Assembly: GCA_902495455.1 (NCBI GenBank)
Contig: CABUXJ010000007.1
Location: 46,395 to 110,394, forward strand
Direction of reading: 5' to 3'
DNA: 64,000 nucleotides
DNA from: an uncultured Prevotella sp.
Lineage (GTDB): Bacteria; Bacteroidota; Bacteroidia; Bacteroidales; Bacteroidaceae
A program made the translations under genes and the position numbers. Under the pieces are notes generated by a model, which did no database searches, was not told the DNA's origin, and saw only the letters and a list, made by a program, of their open reading frames with translations. The first letter of the stretch is position 1. Each line of letters starts with the position of its first letter. Below are positions 1 to 8,400 of the stretch, piece by piece.

Positions 1-55
1 AATCAGTCGCGGACGGAGACTCTCCGCCGTATGGATGGGCAAAAGCTGCAACGGC

Positions 56-1348
56 TTATTCGACTAAATCGATGAAATCGTCCATCAGACGCTCAAAGCG
101 CTCGATGATATCTTCAAACACATCGTCATCAAAGTAGTCCTCAAACAGGCTGGAAGATGTGCCGTCGGAGAAATAGAAGGCGGGACCGAAAGTCCACACT
201 TCGCTATAACCGTAGTAATAATCTGTATCCACCACCGGACATAGCTTGATCGTGGAGCTGGACGCGGCGCCGCCGTCAAAATAGACTTTGACATCCAAGA
301 GGCTGTTGGCGCGTTCTATCGCTGTCTTAAACCGGTTCTCGTCATATTCATTGTTGTTGGCTTCCTTGATATAGTCTGAGAAGCGGCTGACGTCACTGAC
401 GGTTCCGGCTATGCGGAGACGGCTGCCGAGGACCTCGGTTGTCACAGTGGCGTTCTTCACGGTCACCTCCTCATCGGAATTGGTATATCCCGCTGCCTGA
501 ACTTTCGTACTGAACAGTGTCTCCGAACCTTTCTGGAAACGGGCCGAGAGCGAGGCGCTGCTACCCGCATTGACAGCTGCATTGTCGACAACGAACGTGT
601 AGTCGTTGACACGCACCGTGGTCGTCACCTCCGCGCGGTCGGTGCTGAGACGCACCTCTCCGTCGGGATCGCTGATGCTGAGTGTCGTCTTGGCCGTAGC
701 CGATGCCAGCTGAGTGCCGCCCTGAGTAAGCGTGACGTTGATATTCTCAGGTATCATGAATGCGTTTTCCACGCGCTCCGTATAATAGCCATAAGGATTG
801 TAATACCAGTTTTCGTCATCAAACTCGTCATGATGAACCTTTGTGTCCTTGCCACTGTGGGTGACGAGCAGGACACATTCGCGGTTGTTGCTGTCGCGGA
901 ACTTGAACGACAGGTTGGGAGCGGAACCGGTCTTCACCCAACGTCCGTTTTGGAGCTCAAACTGTCCGTAGAAATTGGACGCGCGCCAGAGATAGCGGGT
1001 ATCGCTGGCAGTCGAGCCGGACAGCTCGCAGGCGTCCGAACAGGACTCAAACCAGTCTTCAACGGCAGATTCGTCGGTCGTCATGCGATCGACATAATCA
1101 AACAGGTCGGTGATGTTGCGAAAGTCGTTGACACTAACTTTCCCCATCAAATCGTTGGCTATGGACTCCAACTTCTGCTTTTGCGCATCGGCCGAGGGTC
1201 CGTTGCCGCCACCGTTTTCTCCATCTTCGCCACCGTTGTTGCCGTCGTTCTGTTCCGTCGAATCACCGTCATCACTGCTGTCGCAGGCCACAAACGTCGT
1301 CATGGAAAATGCCATGAAGAGCATCACGAAAAAACTAATCTTTTTCAT
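56..1348 (-). CDS. Secreted lipoprotein of unknown function
   Basis: This encodes 430 residues. The start is placed at the ATG that begins MKKISFFVMLFMAFSM, because from there the N-terminus is a clean lipoprotein signal with the lipobox FVAC; an in-frame ATG 19 codons upstream would bury that signal. After the Cys comes a low-complexity linker rich in Asp, Glu, Gly and Asn (about residues 24-52), typical of a surface or periplasmic lipoprotein tether. The rest is Ser/Thr-rich and beta-strand-like, with an acidic aromatic C-terminus (many Asp, Phe and Glu). I do not recognise the family and assign no function. A TAnnTTTG promoter box lies about 110 bp upstream. Confidence 0.8.
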   Translation of the reverse strand: MKKISFFVMLFMAFSMTTFVACDSSDDGDSTEQNDGNNGGEDGENGGGNGPSADAQKQKLESIANDLMGKVSVNDFRNITDLFDYVDRMTTDESAVEDWFESCSDACELSGSTASDTRYLWRASNFYGQFELQNGRWVKTGSAPNLSFKFRDSNNRECVLLVTHSGKDTKVHHDEFDDENWYYNPYGYYTERVENAFMIPENINVTLTQGGTQLASATAKTTLSISDPDGEVRLSTDRAEVTTTVRVNDYTFVVDNAAVNAGSSASLSARFQKGSETLFSTKVQAAGYTNSDEEVTVKNATVTTEVLGSRLRIAGTVSDVSRFSDYIKEANNNEYDENRFKTAIERANSLLDVKVYFDGGAASSSTIKLCPVVDTDYYYGYSEVWTFGPAFYFSDGTSSSLFEDYFDDDVFEDIIERFERLMDDFIDLVE

Positions 1349-1459
1349 ACTGAATGTCAAAATTAAAATAACAGGGTCCTTGTAATTGTAATCTATCTTC
1401 GGCATAGGACCGGTCCCCTTTAATTCCCTGCCGAAAACGTTTCATCTATCTCGTGTTTG

Positions 1460-1467
1460 CAAAGATA
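1460..1467 (-). promoter_or_regulatory. Bacteroidota -7 box for the lipoprotein gene
   Basis: CAAAGATA on the plus strand reads TATCTTTG on the minus strand and matches the TAnnTTTG -7 consensus of the Bacteroidota primary sigma factor. It lies about 110 bp before the chosen start. The -33 element is not clear. Confidence 0.5.
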
Positions 1468-1603
1468 AGGATTTACCGGCTCATTCTCCATGCAAAGAGA
1501 ATAATTTAAGTTTGTTTAACTTTGATATAATGACAAACATCCTCTCAAAGCACGATTTGTCCGTTTTATTGGCAATGTATTAACTCTTCTAAAAACTACT
1601 TAA

Positions 1604-1795
1604 ACGGCCCTTACGGCATCGCGGCACCTCCGTCGCATGACAAAAAAGTCGCCGTCGGAACACGGTTTTTGACCGCCGGTCGAGCAACGGGGCCCTCCCG
1701 GGGTCGCAACGAGCACGCCGCCATCATGCAACGAGCACGCCGTCGTCATGCAACGGGGGCCCCGTTGCAACCCCGTAAGGCCCTTACGGCAAAAC
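1604..1795. repeat. GC-rich palindromic intergenic repeat, copy A
   Basis: The block is bounded by GGCCCTTACGGC near 1610 and CCGTAAGGCCCTTACGGC near 1773-1791. In between are modules such as GCAACGGGGCCCTCCCGGGG and GCAACGGGGGCCCCGTTGC, separated by CATGCAACGAGCACGCCG units. The same modules recur near 21,130, 31,510 and 42,930. It lies on the promoter side of the lipoprotein gene. Confidence 0.75.
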
Positions 1796-2027
1796 TCTCC
1801 AAAAGGGAGCAGAAGCACAAAAGAAGATAATACACTGAGAATCAGAATATTAAATAAAACAAAGAAAATGAGCCATTTTCCGTCGCCCGGACGGAAAATT
1901 TTGAAAAAACGGCTGTTTATAAGCGCGTTTGTCGGTTATTTTCTTAATTGTTAAAAATGGGATGGGAGTGTAGAACGCGCATGGTCGGAACATATTTTTC
2001 GCTATGTTCAACAACTCGTCGTGTATT

Positions 2028-2125
2028 ATTGGAAATAACATAACAAGCTCATTTTGAAGTCTTTACGTGGGGTAATATTGGAAATAACATAACAAGCTCA
2101 TTTTGAAGTCTTTACGTGGGGTAAT
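2028..2125. repeat. Perfect 49-bp tandem duplication
   Basis: Two identical 49-bp units (2028-2076 and 2077-2125) begin ATTGGAAATAACATAACAAG and end TGGGGTAAT. A diverged third copy lies at about 2170-2219, and an inverted copy forms the right arm of the neighbouring inverted repeat. Confidence 0.85.
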
Positions 2126-2183
2126 CTCTGTCCCCTTCAAGCTACTCTCTGCACACATCTTTTGCTGGTATAAGGAAATAATG

Positions 2184-2380
2184 TAACAAGTTCATTTGGA
2201 AGTCTTTATGTGGGGTAATTTCAGTCCCCTCCTTTCCAAGGAGGGGTTAGGGGTGGTTGAACAAAACTCATTGAAAATCACTGTTTTAGACGACAGCGAA
2301 TGACGAACCACCCCTAACCCCTCCTTGAGAAGGAGGGGACTGAGATTACCCCACGTAAAGACGTCCAAATGAGCTTGTTA
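2184..2380. repeat. Imperfect ~75-bp inverted repeat (MITE-like)
   Basis: Left arm 2184-2258 and right arm 2306-2380 are near-complementary (TAACAAGTTCATTTGGAAGT pairs with the reverse of the right end). Inside the arms are CCCCTCCTTTCCAAGGAGGG and CCTAACCCCTCCTTGAGAAG. The loop is about 47 bp. No transposase is encoded. The structure resembles a miniature non-autonomous element or a large hairpin, but no clear target-site duplication was found by eye. Confidence 0.65.
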
Positions 2381-2475
2381 CGTTGAGTAAAACAGAGATA
2401 AAGTGTACAAAGAGTAGAGTATGGAATAATATGTCAGGAGTTCTCCCACCCTCTCCGCAACATGAGAAAATCCGT

Positions 2476-3780
2476 TCAGAGACCACCCGACGGAGTCATT
2501 CCGGCCATGCGCTGCATCCACGCCACGGACTCGTCGTTGGTCTCGGGGAAGCGCCAGTGGCCGCTGGTGGGCGTGACGCTGAGAGTCTTCGGCGAGGTTA
2601 TCTCGTTGTAGGCGGCATAAGTGGATGTCGGGGAACAGGTGTCGTCGTTATATCCGAAGGAATAGAAGACAGGACACTTGAGCCGGCGGGCGAAATTGAC
2701 CACGTCATAATAGGCAAGTGTCTCGACAGCTCCGGCGTCTTCACTGCGACCGTCAAAGTATTTCGGCCAACCGCCGGCACGCCCCTCGCGAAAACCGGTC
2801 AGGTCACAGAGAGCCGGATAGAACGGAGAACAGAACGTGACACGGGGATTGAGCGCCGCAGTCACGATGGTCAGTGCACCGCCCTGGCTGCCTCCCGTTA
2901 CACCGACATTGCGGCCGTCCCAATCGGGAAGCGTACAGAGGAAGTCGACGCAGCGGGAGCACGCGGCATAGACGTCACGATAGTAGAATGTCTCGGGAGA
3001 GGCGATGCCGCGGCGGTTGTAGCCCTCGGTGGCTGCCTTGACGGCGGCATACGACGTGTCGTCAAGTTCGGGATTGCAATCGTTGTGGATGTTGATGTTG
3101 AAGTAGATGAAGCCGCGCTCACTGTAATATGTGGTCGGACTGATCTTCGAGGCTCCAGCACCGGGCGGACAGAAAAGCACGGGATGTGGACGGCCATCAC
3201 GCGGGCGGGTCAGATAGCCATAGACGTGGCGTCCGCCGGGACCGACATAGAGGCGCACGAGGGAGACTTCGACACTGTCGGTGGAATATTTCGGCAGAGG
3301 CGTCACCTCGGGAGCAAGGTCTGTGCGGGCGGCCGTGCGGAGCGTCTTCGCCCAGAAACGGTCAAAATCGCGGGGCATCACGGTATATGGACGGATGCTG
3401 TCGGGGGCAAAGGCGACCTTGACGAGGTCCTTGTAGGTCTTGTCGTAGACGATAAAACGGAGATTGCAGGCGCGAAAACCGGGCTCCCGTCGAGTGCCGA
3501 GTGGAAGAACGGCACGGCCCGCACGGAAGATGGCGGTATCTTTCCGCTGGGCATCCATCATCTCGTCGCCTACGGCCCAGATGACCTTCACGCCGTCCAA
3601 GGGCCGCCCGCCCTTATATGCCTCGACGGTCAGACGGGCTTCCTGGCCTGTGGCGTATATGCGGTCGGGATGGTCGGTCGTGACGATATATTCGACGTAT
3701 GCACGACGTGGTTTTGAGAACTGGGCCATTGCGGCCGTCGATGTGCAGACAAGCACAAGGAGAAAAGATAGTAGTCTCAT
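2476..3780 (-). CDS. Secreted CE7-family acetyl(xylan) esterase / cephalosporin-C deacetylase homolog
   Basis: This is predicted to remove acetyl groups from xylan or xylo-oligosaccharides in the periplasm or outside the cell. It has 434 residues; the first 20 (MRLLSFLLVLVCTSTAAMAQ) form a signal peptide. An N-terminal beta-rich region of about 140 residues precedes the alpha/beta-hydrolase domain. The nucleophile elbow is GGSQGG, with Ser at about residue 298. The later motifs GYNDDTCSP and SGHWRFPE supply the likely catalytic Asp and His. The N-terminal extension and these motifs fit the AXE1/CE7 family better than a generic esterase. Substrate choice is inferred from the family. The gene stands alone, divergent from the Fur-family gene. 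Confidence 0.85.
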   Translation of the reverse strand: MRLLSFLLVLVCTSTAAMAQFSKPRRAYVEYIVTTDHPDRIYATGQEARLTVEAYKGGRPLDGVKVIWAVGDEMMDAQRKDTAIFRAGRAVLPLGTRREPGFRACNLRFIVYDKTYKDLVKVAFAPDSIRPYTVMPRDFDRFWAKTLRTAARTDLAPEVTPLPKYSTDSVEVSLVRLYVGPGGRHVYGYLTRPRDGRPHPVLFCPPGAGASKISPTTYYSERGFIYFNINIHNDCNPELDDTSYAAVKAATEGYNRRGIASPETFYYRDVYAACSRCVDFLCTLPDWDGRNVGVTGGSQGGALTIVTAALNPRVTFCSPFYPALCDLTGFREGRAGGWPKYFDGRSEDAGAVETLAYYDVVNFARRLKCPVFYSFGYNDDTCSPTSTYAAYNEITSPKTLSVTPTSGHWRFPETNDESVAWMQRMAGMTPSGGL

Positions 3781-3846
3781 GTCTGGTAATTATCTTTGAT
3801 TTGATTGTTCACATTCCTGCAGGCCCGACGGAGGCTGCGACAAGGG

Positions 3847-3854
3847 CAAAGATA
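3847..3854 (-). promoter_or_regulatory. -7 box for the CE7 esterase gene
   Basis: CAAAGATA, the reverse complement of TATCTTTG, lies 67 bp upstream of the esterase ATG and fits TAnnTTTG. Confidence 0.5.
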
Positions 3855-4011
3855 CTCAAAAATGATTAATTACGGCGAATTGGACGGCCGTAATTTTGCC
3901 GTTTGGCGAATAATTGCTAATTTTACGGATGCAATACGACAAGGCCGCTCCCGAATACGACAAATCGGCTGGACGACGCTTGGATAAAATCATTTCAAAA
4001 AAGAAAAGGTC

Positions 4012-4521
4012 ATGGACGAGAATAAATGTGCGGAACTGCTGACTGCCCACGGCATACGGCCTACGGTCAACCGCATACTGACCGTCAGGGCATTGGGCAA
4101 GGCCGACAGGCCCATGTCGCTGTCAGAACTGGAATACAAGATACTCACGGTCGACAAGTCGGGCATATTCAGGGCTCTGACACTATTCCGCGAGCACCAT
4201 TTGGTGCATGTCATTGACAGCGGCGGAGACGGCGTGAGATATGAATTGTGCCTCAGCCACAACCACGACGAAGGCGGCGAGGACGACGACTTGCACGTCC
4301 ACTTCTATTGCGAACGCTGTCACCGCACGTTTTGCATCGACAACGTGCCCGTGCCGACAGTGCCACTACCTGACAACTACACACAGACGTCAGTCAATTA
4401 TGTCATAAAAGGATATTGTCCGGAGTGTGGGAAGGTCTCCTCCGGCCCCCTCCGGCTCCCCCAAGGGGGGGGAGTGACCTGCAGGCTGAAGAGTCCATTC
4501 GAAGCCAACAAGGGTGAGTGA
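4012..4521 (+). CDS. Fur-family metal-responsive transcriptional repressor
   Basis: Residues 1 to about 85 form the winged helix DNA-binding part (GIRPTVNRILTVRAL, then SGIFRALTLFREHHLV). The remainder is the dimer and metal domain, with HNHDEGGEDDDLHVHFYCERC and a second CPEC pair near residues 136-139. The two CxxC pairs suggest a structural zinc site. The sequence cannot tell Fur, Zur or PerR apart. The normal fold ends near residue 142; the last about 27 residues (SGPLRLPQGGG and onward) are read out of an intergenic repeat and the first copies of a 44-bp tandem repeat, so the tail is probably not functional. The gene converges with the deacetylase. Confidence 0.85.
   Translation: MDENKCAELLTAHGIRPTVNRILTVRALGKADRPMSLSELEYKILTVDKSGIFRALTLFREHHLVHVIDSGGDGVRYELCLSHNHDEGGEDDDLHVHFYCERCHRTFCIDNVPVPTVPLPDNYTQTSVNYVIKGYCPECGKVSSGPLRLPQGGGVTCRLKSPFEANKGE
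4443..4470 (+). repeat. GGCCCCCTCCGGCTCCCCCAAGGGGG-type repeat inside the Fur 3' end
   Basis: This short GC-rich element recurs in inverse orientation twice at 4727-4785 and in diverged form at 29,263-29,293. Here it is read as the C-terminal residues GPLRLPQGGG of the Fur-family protein. Confidence 0.8.
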
Positions 4522-4647
4522 CCTGCAGGTTGAAGAGTCACTCCGAAGCCCACGAGGGGGAGTGACCTGCAGGCTGAAGAGTCACTCCGAAGCCAACAAG
4601 GGTGAGTGAGCCGCAGGCTGAAGAGTCACTCCGAAACCCACGAGGGG
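4472..4647 (+). repeat. Four tandem copies of a 44-bp repeat
   Basis: Units start at 4472, 4516, 4560 and 4604 with GAGTGACCTGCAGGCTGAAG (the last reads GAGTGAGCCGC). They alternate between endings CGAAGCCAACAAGGGT and CGAAGCCCACGAGGGG. The first unit and part of the second lie inside the Fur-family reading frame, whose stop is at 4519-4521. Since 44 is not a multiple of 3, a change in copy number would alter any frame read through it. Confidence 0.9.
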
Positions 4648-4655
4648 ATACATAT

Positions 4656-4704
4656 AAAAAAAGAAAGGCCTTTCCGAGTTTGGAAAGGCCTTTCTTTTTT
4701 TGTC
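4656..4704. terminator. Bidirectional terminator between the Fur and deacetylase genes
   Basis: The stem AAAGAAAGGCCTTTCC / GGAAAGGCCTTTCTTT has A and T runs on both flanks, so it can terminate both convergent transcripts. Confidence 0.85.
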
Positions 4705-4709
4705 TTTTC

Positions 4710-5393
4710 TTATATTCCGCTGGTCTCTCCCCCTTGGGGGAGCCGGAGGGGGCTTTCCTCCCCCTTGGGGGAGCCGGAGGGGGCCGGGAAAACCTTGAAC
4801 TCGTAGCCCTGCTCTTTCAACCATTTGATGGCCTCAGGCAGAGCGTAGCGGAGCTTGTCGATGCTCTTAAGGGAGTCATGGAACGTGATGATGGAGCCGT
4901 TGCGGGCATACCGTTTCACGTTGTCAAGCACGCGCTCAGGTGTCATCCACTTTGAATAGTCGCGCGTGACGAGATCCCACATCACTATCCTGTATTTGCG
5001 GCCGAGCCAAAAGTATTGGTCCAAACGCATCCAACCGTGCGGCGGACGGAAGAGATCGGTATGCAACAGTTCGTTTGCCATCTCGGCATCGGCATTATAG
5101 TGCGTTATCGAATGACGGAAACCGCCGAGGTGATGGTATGTGTGGTTGCCTACGCGATGGCCCGCTTCCACGACTTTTTTGAACAAATCGGGATGTTTAC
5201 GCACATTGTCACCGACCATGAAAAACGTAGCCTTGACATCGAAATGGGCCAGGGTGTCGAGAATGAATGGCGTAGCCTCAGGGATAGGACCGTCGTCGAA
5301 GGTCAGATAGACGGACCGTTCGCTCTTGTCCATACGCCACGTCGCTCTGGGATAGAGCCATCGCAGCCACATTGCCGGTTGCTCAATAATCAT
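4710..5393 (-). CDS. Polysaccharide deacetylase (NodB-like, CE4)
   Basis: This likely removes N- or O-acetyl groups from a cell-surface polysaccharide or peptidoglycan. It has 227 residues. The CE4 motifs are present: VYLTFDDGP (catalytic and metal-binding Asp) near residue 30, HRVGNHTYHHLGG (metal-binding His pair, motif HxxxH) near residue 75, LFRPPHGW (motif 3), and IITFHDSLKS (motif 5). The hydrophobic N-terminus (MWLRWLYP) could anchor it, but there is no clean signal peptide. The last about 25 residues (PSGSPKGEESPLRLPQGG) come from two copies of the intergenic repeat also seen in the Fur gene tail. The gene starts 36 bp after the DUF2723 gene and is probably co-transcribed with it. Confidence 0.85.
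   Translation of the reverse strand: MIIEQPAMWLRWLYPRATWRMDKSERSVYLTFDDGPIPEATPFILDTLAHFDVKATFFMVGDNVRKHPDLFKKVVEAGHRVGNHTYHHLGGFRHSITHYNADAEMANELLHTDLFRPPHGWMRLDQYFWLGRKYRIVMWDLVTRDYSKWMTPERVLDNVKRYARNGSIITFHDSLKSIDKLRYALPEAIKWLKEQGYEFKVFPAPSGSPKGEESPLRLPQGGETSGI
4727..4785. repeat. Two copies of the CTCCCCCTTGGGGGAGCCGG repeat
   Basis: Copies at 4727-4754 and 4757-4785 are inverse to the copy at 4443-4470. Both lie inside the 3' end of the deacetylase frame and encode its unusual C-terminus. Confidence 0.85.
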
Positions 5394-5429
5394 CTCTCGG
5401 TCTTTACTTATCGTTCATTTCGCCCCGCA

Positions 5430-8400
5430 CTACTCTATCCGGCCTCCCTTTGCCTGATATGCCCGAATGACGGCCTCAAGCTCGTCGAGTCTCTTTTCGC
5501 CCCACGTGGAGTCTACCTGACGGCCTAACATGGCCACATTCTGCATGACATAGATATTCTCCATACATTCGCGATGGGCGCCTGCCAAGCGCATATTGTC
5601 CAAGGTGAGGTACCAGTCCATATACTGTTTGGACCTGTTCCAAAGCTGATTGGCCAGCTTCATGGCCTTGACTTTATCGCCAAGAGCGATGTATGCTCGC
5701 GTCTGCTCAATGGAACCGGATGTGAAATGGACAGGAACGTTATACGACGGTATGTTCTTTTCCAGATAGTCGAGCACTTCCGCTGCCCGTTTGTTATCTC
5801 CCTCGCTGATGAGATTGACCGCAAGCTGGACGAAAACACTGCGATGGGTCAGACACATGCGGCGGACAGTCTCGTCAAGATAGATGCCCTTCTTGTCTAT
5901 TCCACCGAACTTGAAGCGGTGCATCAAGTTGTCGTATGCCCGCTTGGTGTCGAAATTGCGTGCTCCGGGAGCATTGGTCGTGAACGGAGTGATGCGCCAG
6001 GCCAGACCTTCCTGCACGAAGTTGTCACCAAGATTCATGTAGTTTTCGGGACCGACAGTGCGCGCAACGTAAACCGGACGGGTCCAGTTGCTCTCCGCAA
6101 TCATCTCAAGCATCATCAGATCGCCCTTGTAGAGAGCGCGCTTGCCGGCCAGCGAGATTGTCATACGGTCGGGAATGGTGTCTGCGGCCATCATCATGCC
6201 GCTCTTGCGGACGGCATCCTTGTCGATGGTCATATAGACAGTGTCCGTCGGAATGACATGGGTCGACATTCCTTCGCCAACCAGATACTTCATCACATTG
6301 AGTTGCTCCTCGCTCAGTCCGTTGTTGCGAACCCAATATTTGAGTATGTTCTTCAGTTCGTAAGGATTGTCACCGAAGAGACGACGGGCCTCGTCGGGAT
6401 ATTCGGCATACATCGCGTCGATGGCGTTCTTCAGCGACGGGTTGACTGAAACATAGTCGTTGGTGCCTGCGCAGTACTCCAGACGGCTCCAAGTGATGGG
6501 CACCGAGGGCGAGTCGTATGCCGGACGGCGCATCTGGTCGATATACCAGTCGGTCTGAAGATAGCTCAGGTTGCAGACACGGGCATCGGTACGGACGCCT
6601 TCCACGTCTTGGGTGTACCACAAGGGGAACGTGTCGTTGTCGCCGTTGGTGAATATTATCGGGTTGCCGGTCTGGTCGAGGGACATCAGGTAGTTCTGTC
6701 CGAAGTCGCGGCAGGTATAGCGTCCGCTGCGGTCGTGGTCGTCCCAGGTCTGCGACGCCATCTGTACGGGCACAAGCAGACATATCAGTCCGACGACGGC
6801 GGCAACCAAAGCATGATGGCCTTTGAGCCTGCGGGTCAGTTCGTCGATGATGGCTGCCACACCCATTCCGCACCAGATGGCGAACGCATAGAACGATCCG
6901 GCGTAGGCGTAGTCACGCTCACGCGGCTGAGAAGGAGTCTGATTGAGGTAGATAACGATGGCCAGTCCGGTCATGAAGAACAGGAAGAAGACCACCCAGA
7001 ACTGGCGGATGCCGGTCTGTCCGCGACGCAGGGACTGCCAGAAGAGGCCGATGAGTCCGAGCAGGAGCGGCATACAGTAGAAGACATTGTGTCCCTTGTT
7101 CTCCTTCAGCTCGTCCGGCAGCTTGCTCTGGTCGCCCAGACGCATGTTGTCGAACCACGAGAAGCCCGTAATCCAGTTGCCGTGCTCCAGTTCTCCGTTG
7201 CCCTGGCAGTCGTTCTGACGGCCTGCGAAGTTCCACATGAAATAGCGCCAATACATGAAGTTGCACTGATAAGAGAGGAAGAAGCGCAGGTTCTCCAGCT
7301 GTGAGGGCACCTTCACCATCACCATCTCGCCGCAACGGTCGTACGGAACCTGCGTTCCGTCGACGCCGCCCATCCAGTTCTCATATTCTCCGGCGTGTCC
7401 CTGATCGTACATTCGGGGGAAGAGCATGTTCTGGGCGTACTTATACTGATCGTTCGTACGGACAACAAAGTAAGAGTCTTTCTCGTCCGCCGTGGCCTTG
7501 TCCTTACGCTGATATACGGGTTCGCCCTTCTCAAGAACCGGGCGGCAGTATTCACCGTCTTTCTCAAGAGCGACCTGTGAGGTGTAGGCCTGGCCGTAGA
7601 AGAGCGGCCGGTTGCCGTACTGCTCGCGTCCGAGATACTGTCCGAGGGTGAAGATGTCCTCCGGAGAGTTCTGGTCCATCGGCGGGTTGGCCGCCGAACG
7701 GATGACGATGAGCGCGTAGCTCGAGTAGCCAATCATCAGCATCAGCATGCAGAGCAGCGACGTGTTCTTCACTCTGGCACTGATAAGGGCGGCCTTCGCC
7801 TTGTTCTTCATGTTCAGAACGAACCACAACAGAGCCAAGACGACGACACCGATAACCACAGCCGACCATCCATGACCGTAGAAGGGGATGCCCAACATGC
7901 CCACGGCGCAGAGGAAAGCAGCGTTGCTGCGCTTGCCGCTGCGGTCGGAATAGGTCTCGCGTATGGCCCAAATGATGGCGGCGATGAGCAAAATGATGTA
8001 TATGATTTCACCCGTATTGAACGGACAACCGAGCGTATTGACAAAGAAAAGCTCGAACCATCCGCCCACTTGAACGATGCCGGGAACGACTCCATAGAGC
8101 ACTGCGGCCAAGATGACGATGGACACGGCCAACGCGGCAATGGAGCCACGCAGGTCTGCCTGAGGCGTCTGATGGGGGAAACGGCGGTAGTAATAGACCA
8201 GCACCAGGGCGGGAACGCACAACAGGTTCAACAGATGGACGCCGATGGAGAGGCCGGTCATATAGGCTATGAGCACGAGCCAGCGGTCACTGTGAGGCTC
8301 GTCGGCATGCTCTTCCCATTTGAGGATGAGCCAGAATACCACGGCCGTGAACAGCGAAGAGTAAGCATAGACCTCACCTTCGACCGCGCTGAACCAAAAC

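Larger units (their letters stand above)
1349..2475. other. Long non-coding gap carrying two repeat families
   Basis: About 1.1 kb lies between the lipoprotein start and the end of the CE7 esterase gene. I see no credible gene. It holds the lipoprotein promoter, a GC-rich palindromic repeat block (1604-1795), a perfect 49-bp tandem duplication (2028-2125) and a large imperfect inverted repeat (2184-2380). The short open frames here are translations of the repeats. Confidence 0.7.

Noticed and set aside
830..1366. Open frame antisense to the lipoprotein gene
   Set aside because: The lipoprotein frame has a clean signal and lipobox; the antisense frame has none and simply shadows it.
1600..1954. 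Small open frames in the GC-rich repeat blocks (also near 21,130, 31,500 and 42,900)
   Set aside because: They have the same repeat-derived peptides (LQRGRRCNA, APLQPREGLTA) on both strands, a sign of translated repeats and not real genes.
2383..3717. A 444-codon open frame antisense to the CE7 esterase gene
   Set aside because: It mirrors the esterase in high-GC sequence and its translation has no recognisable domain, while the esterase frame has a signal peptide and catalytic motifs.
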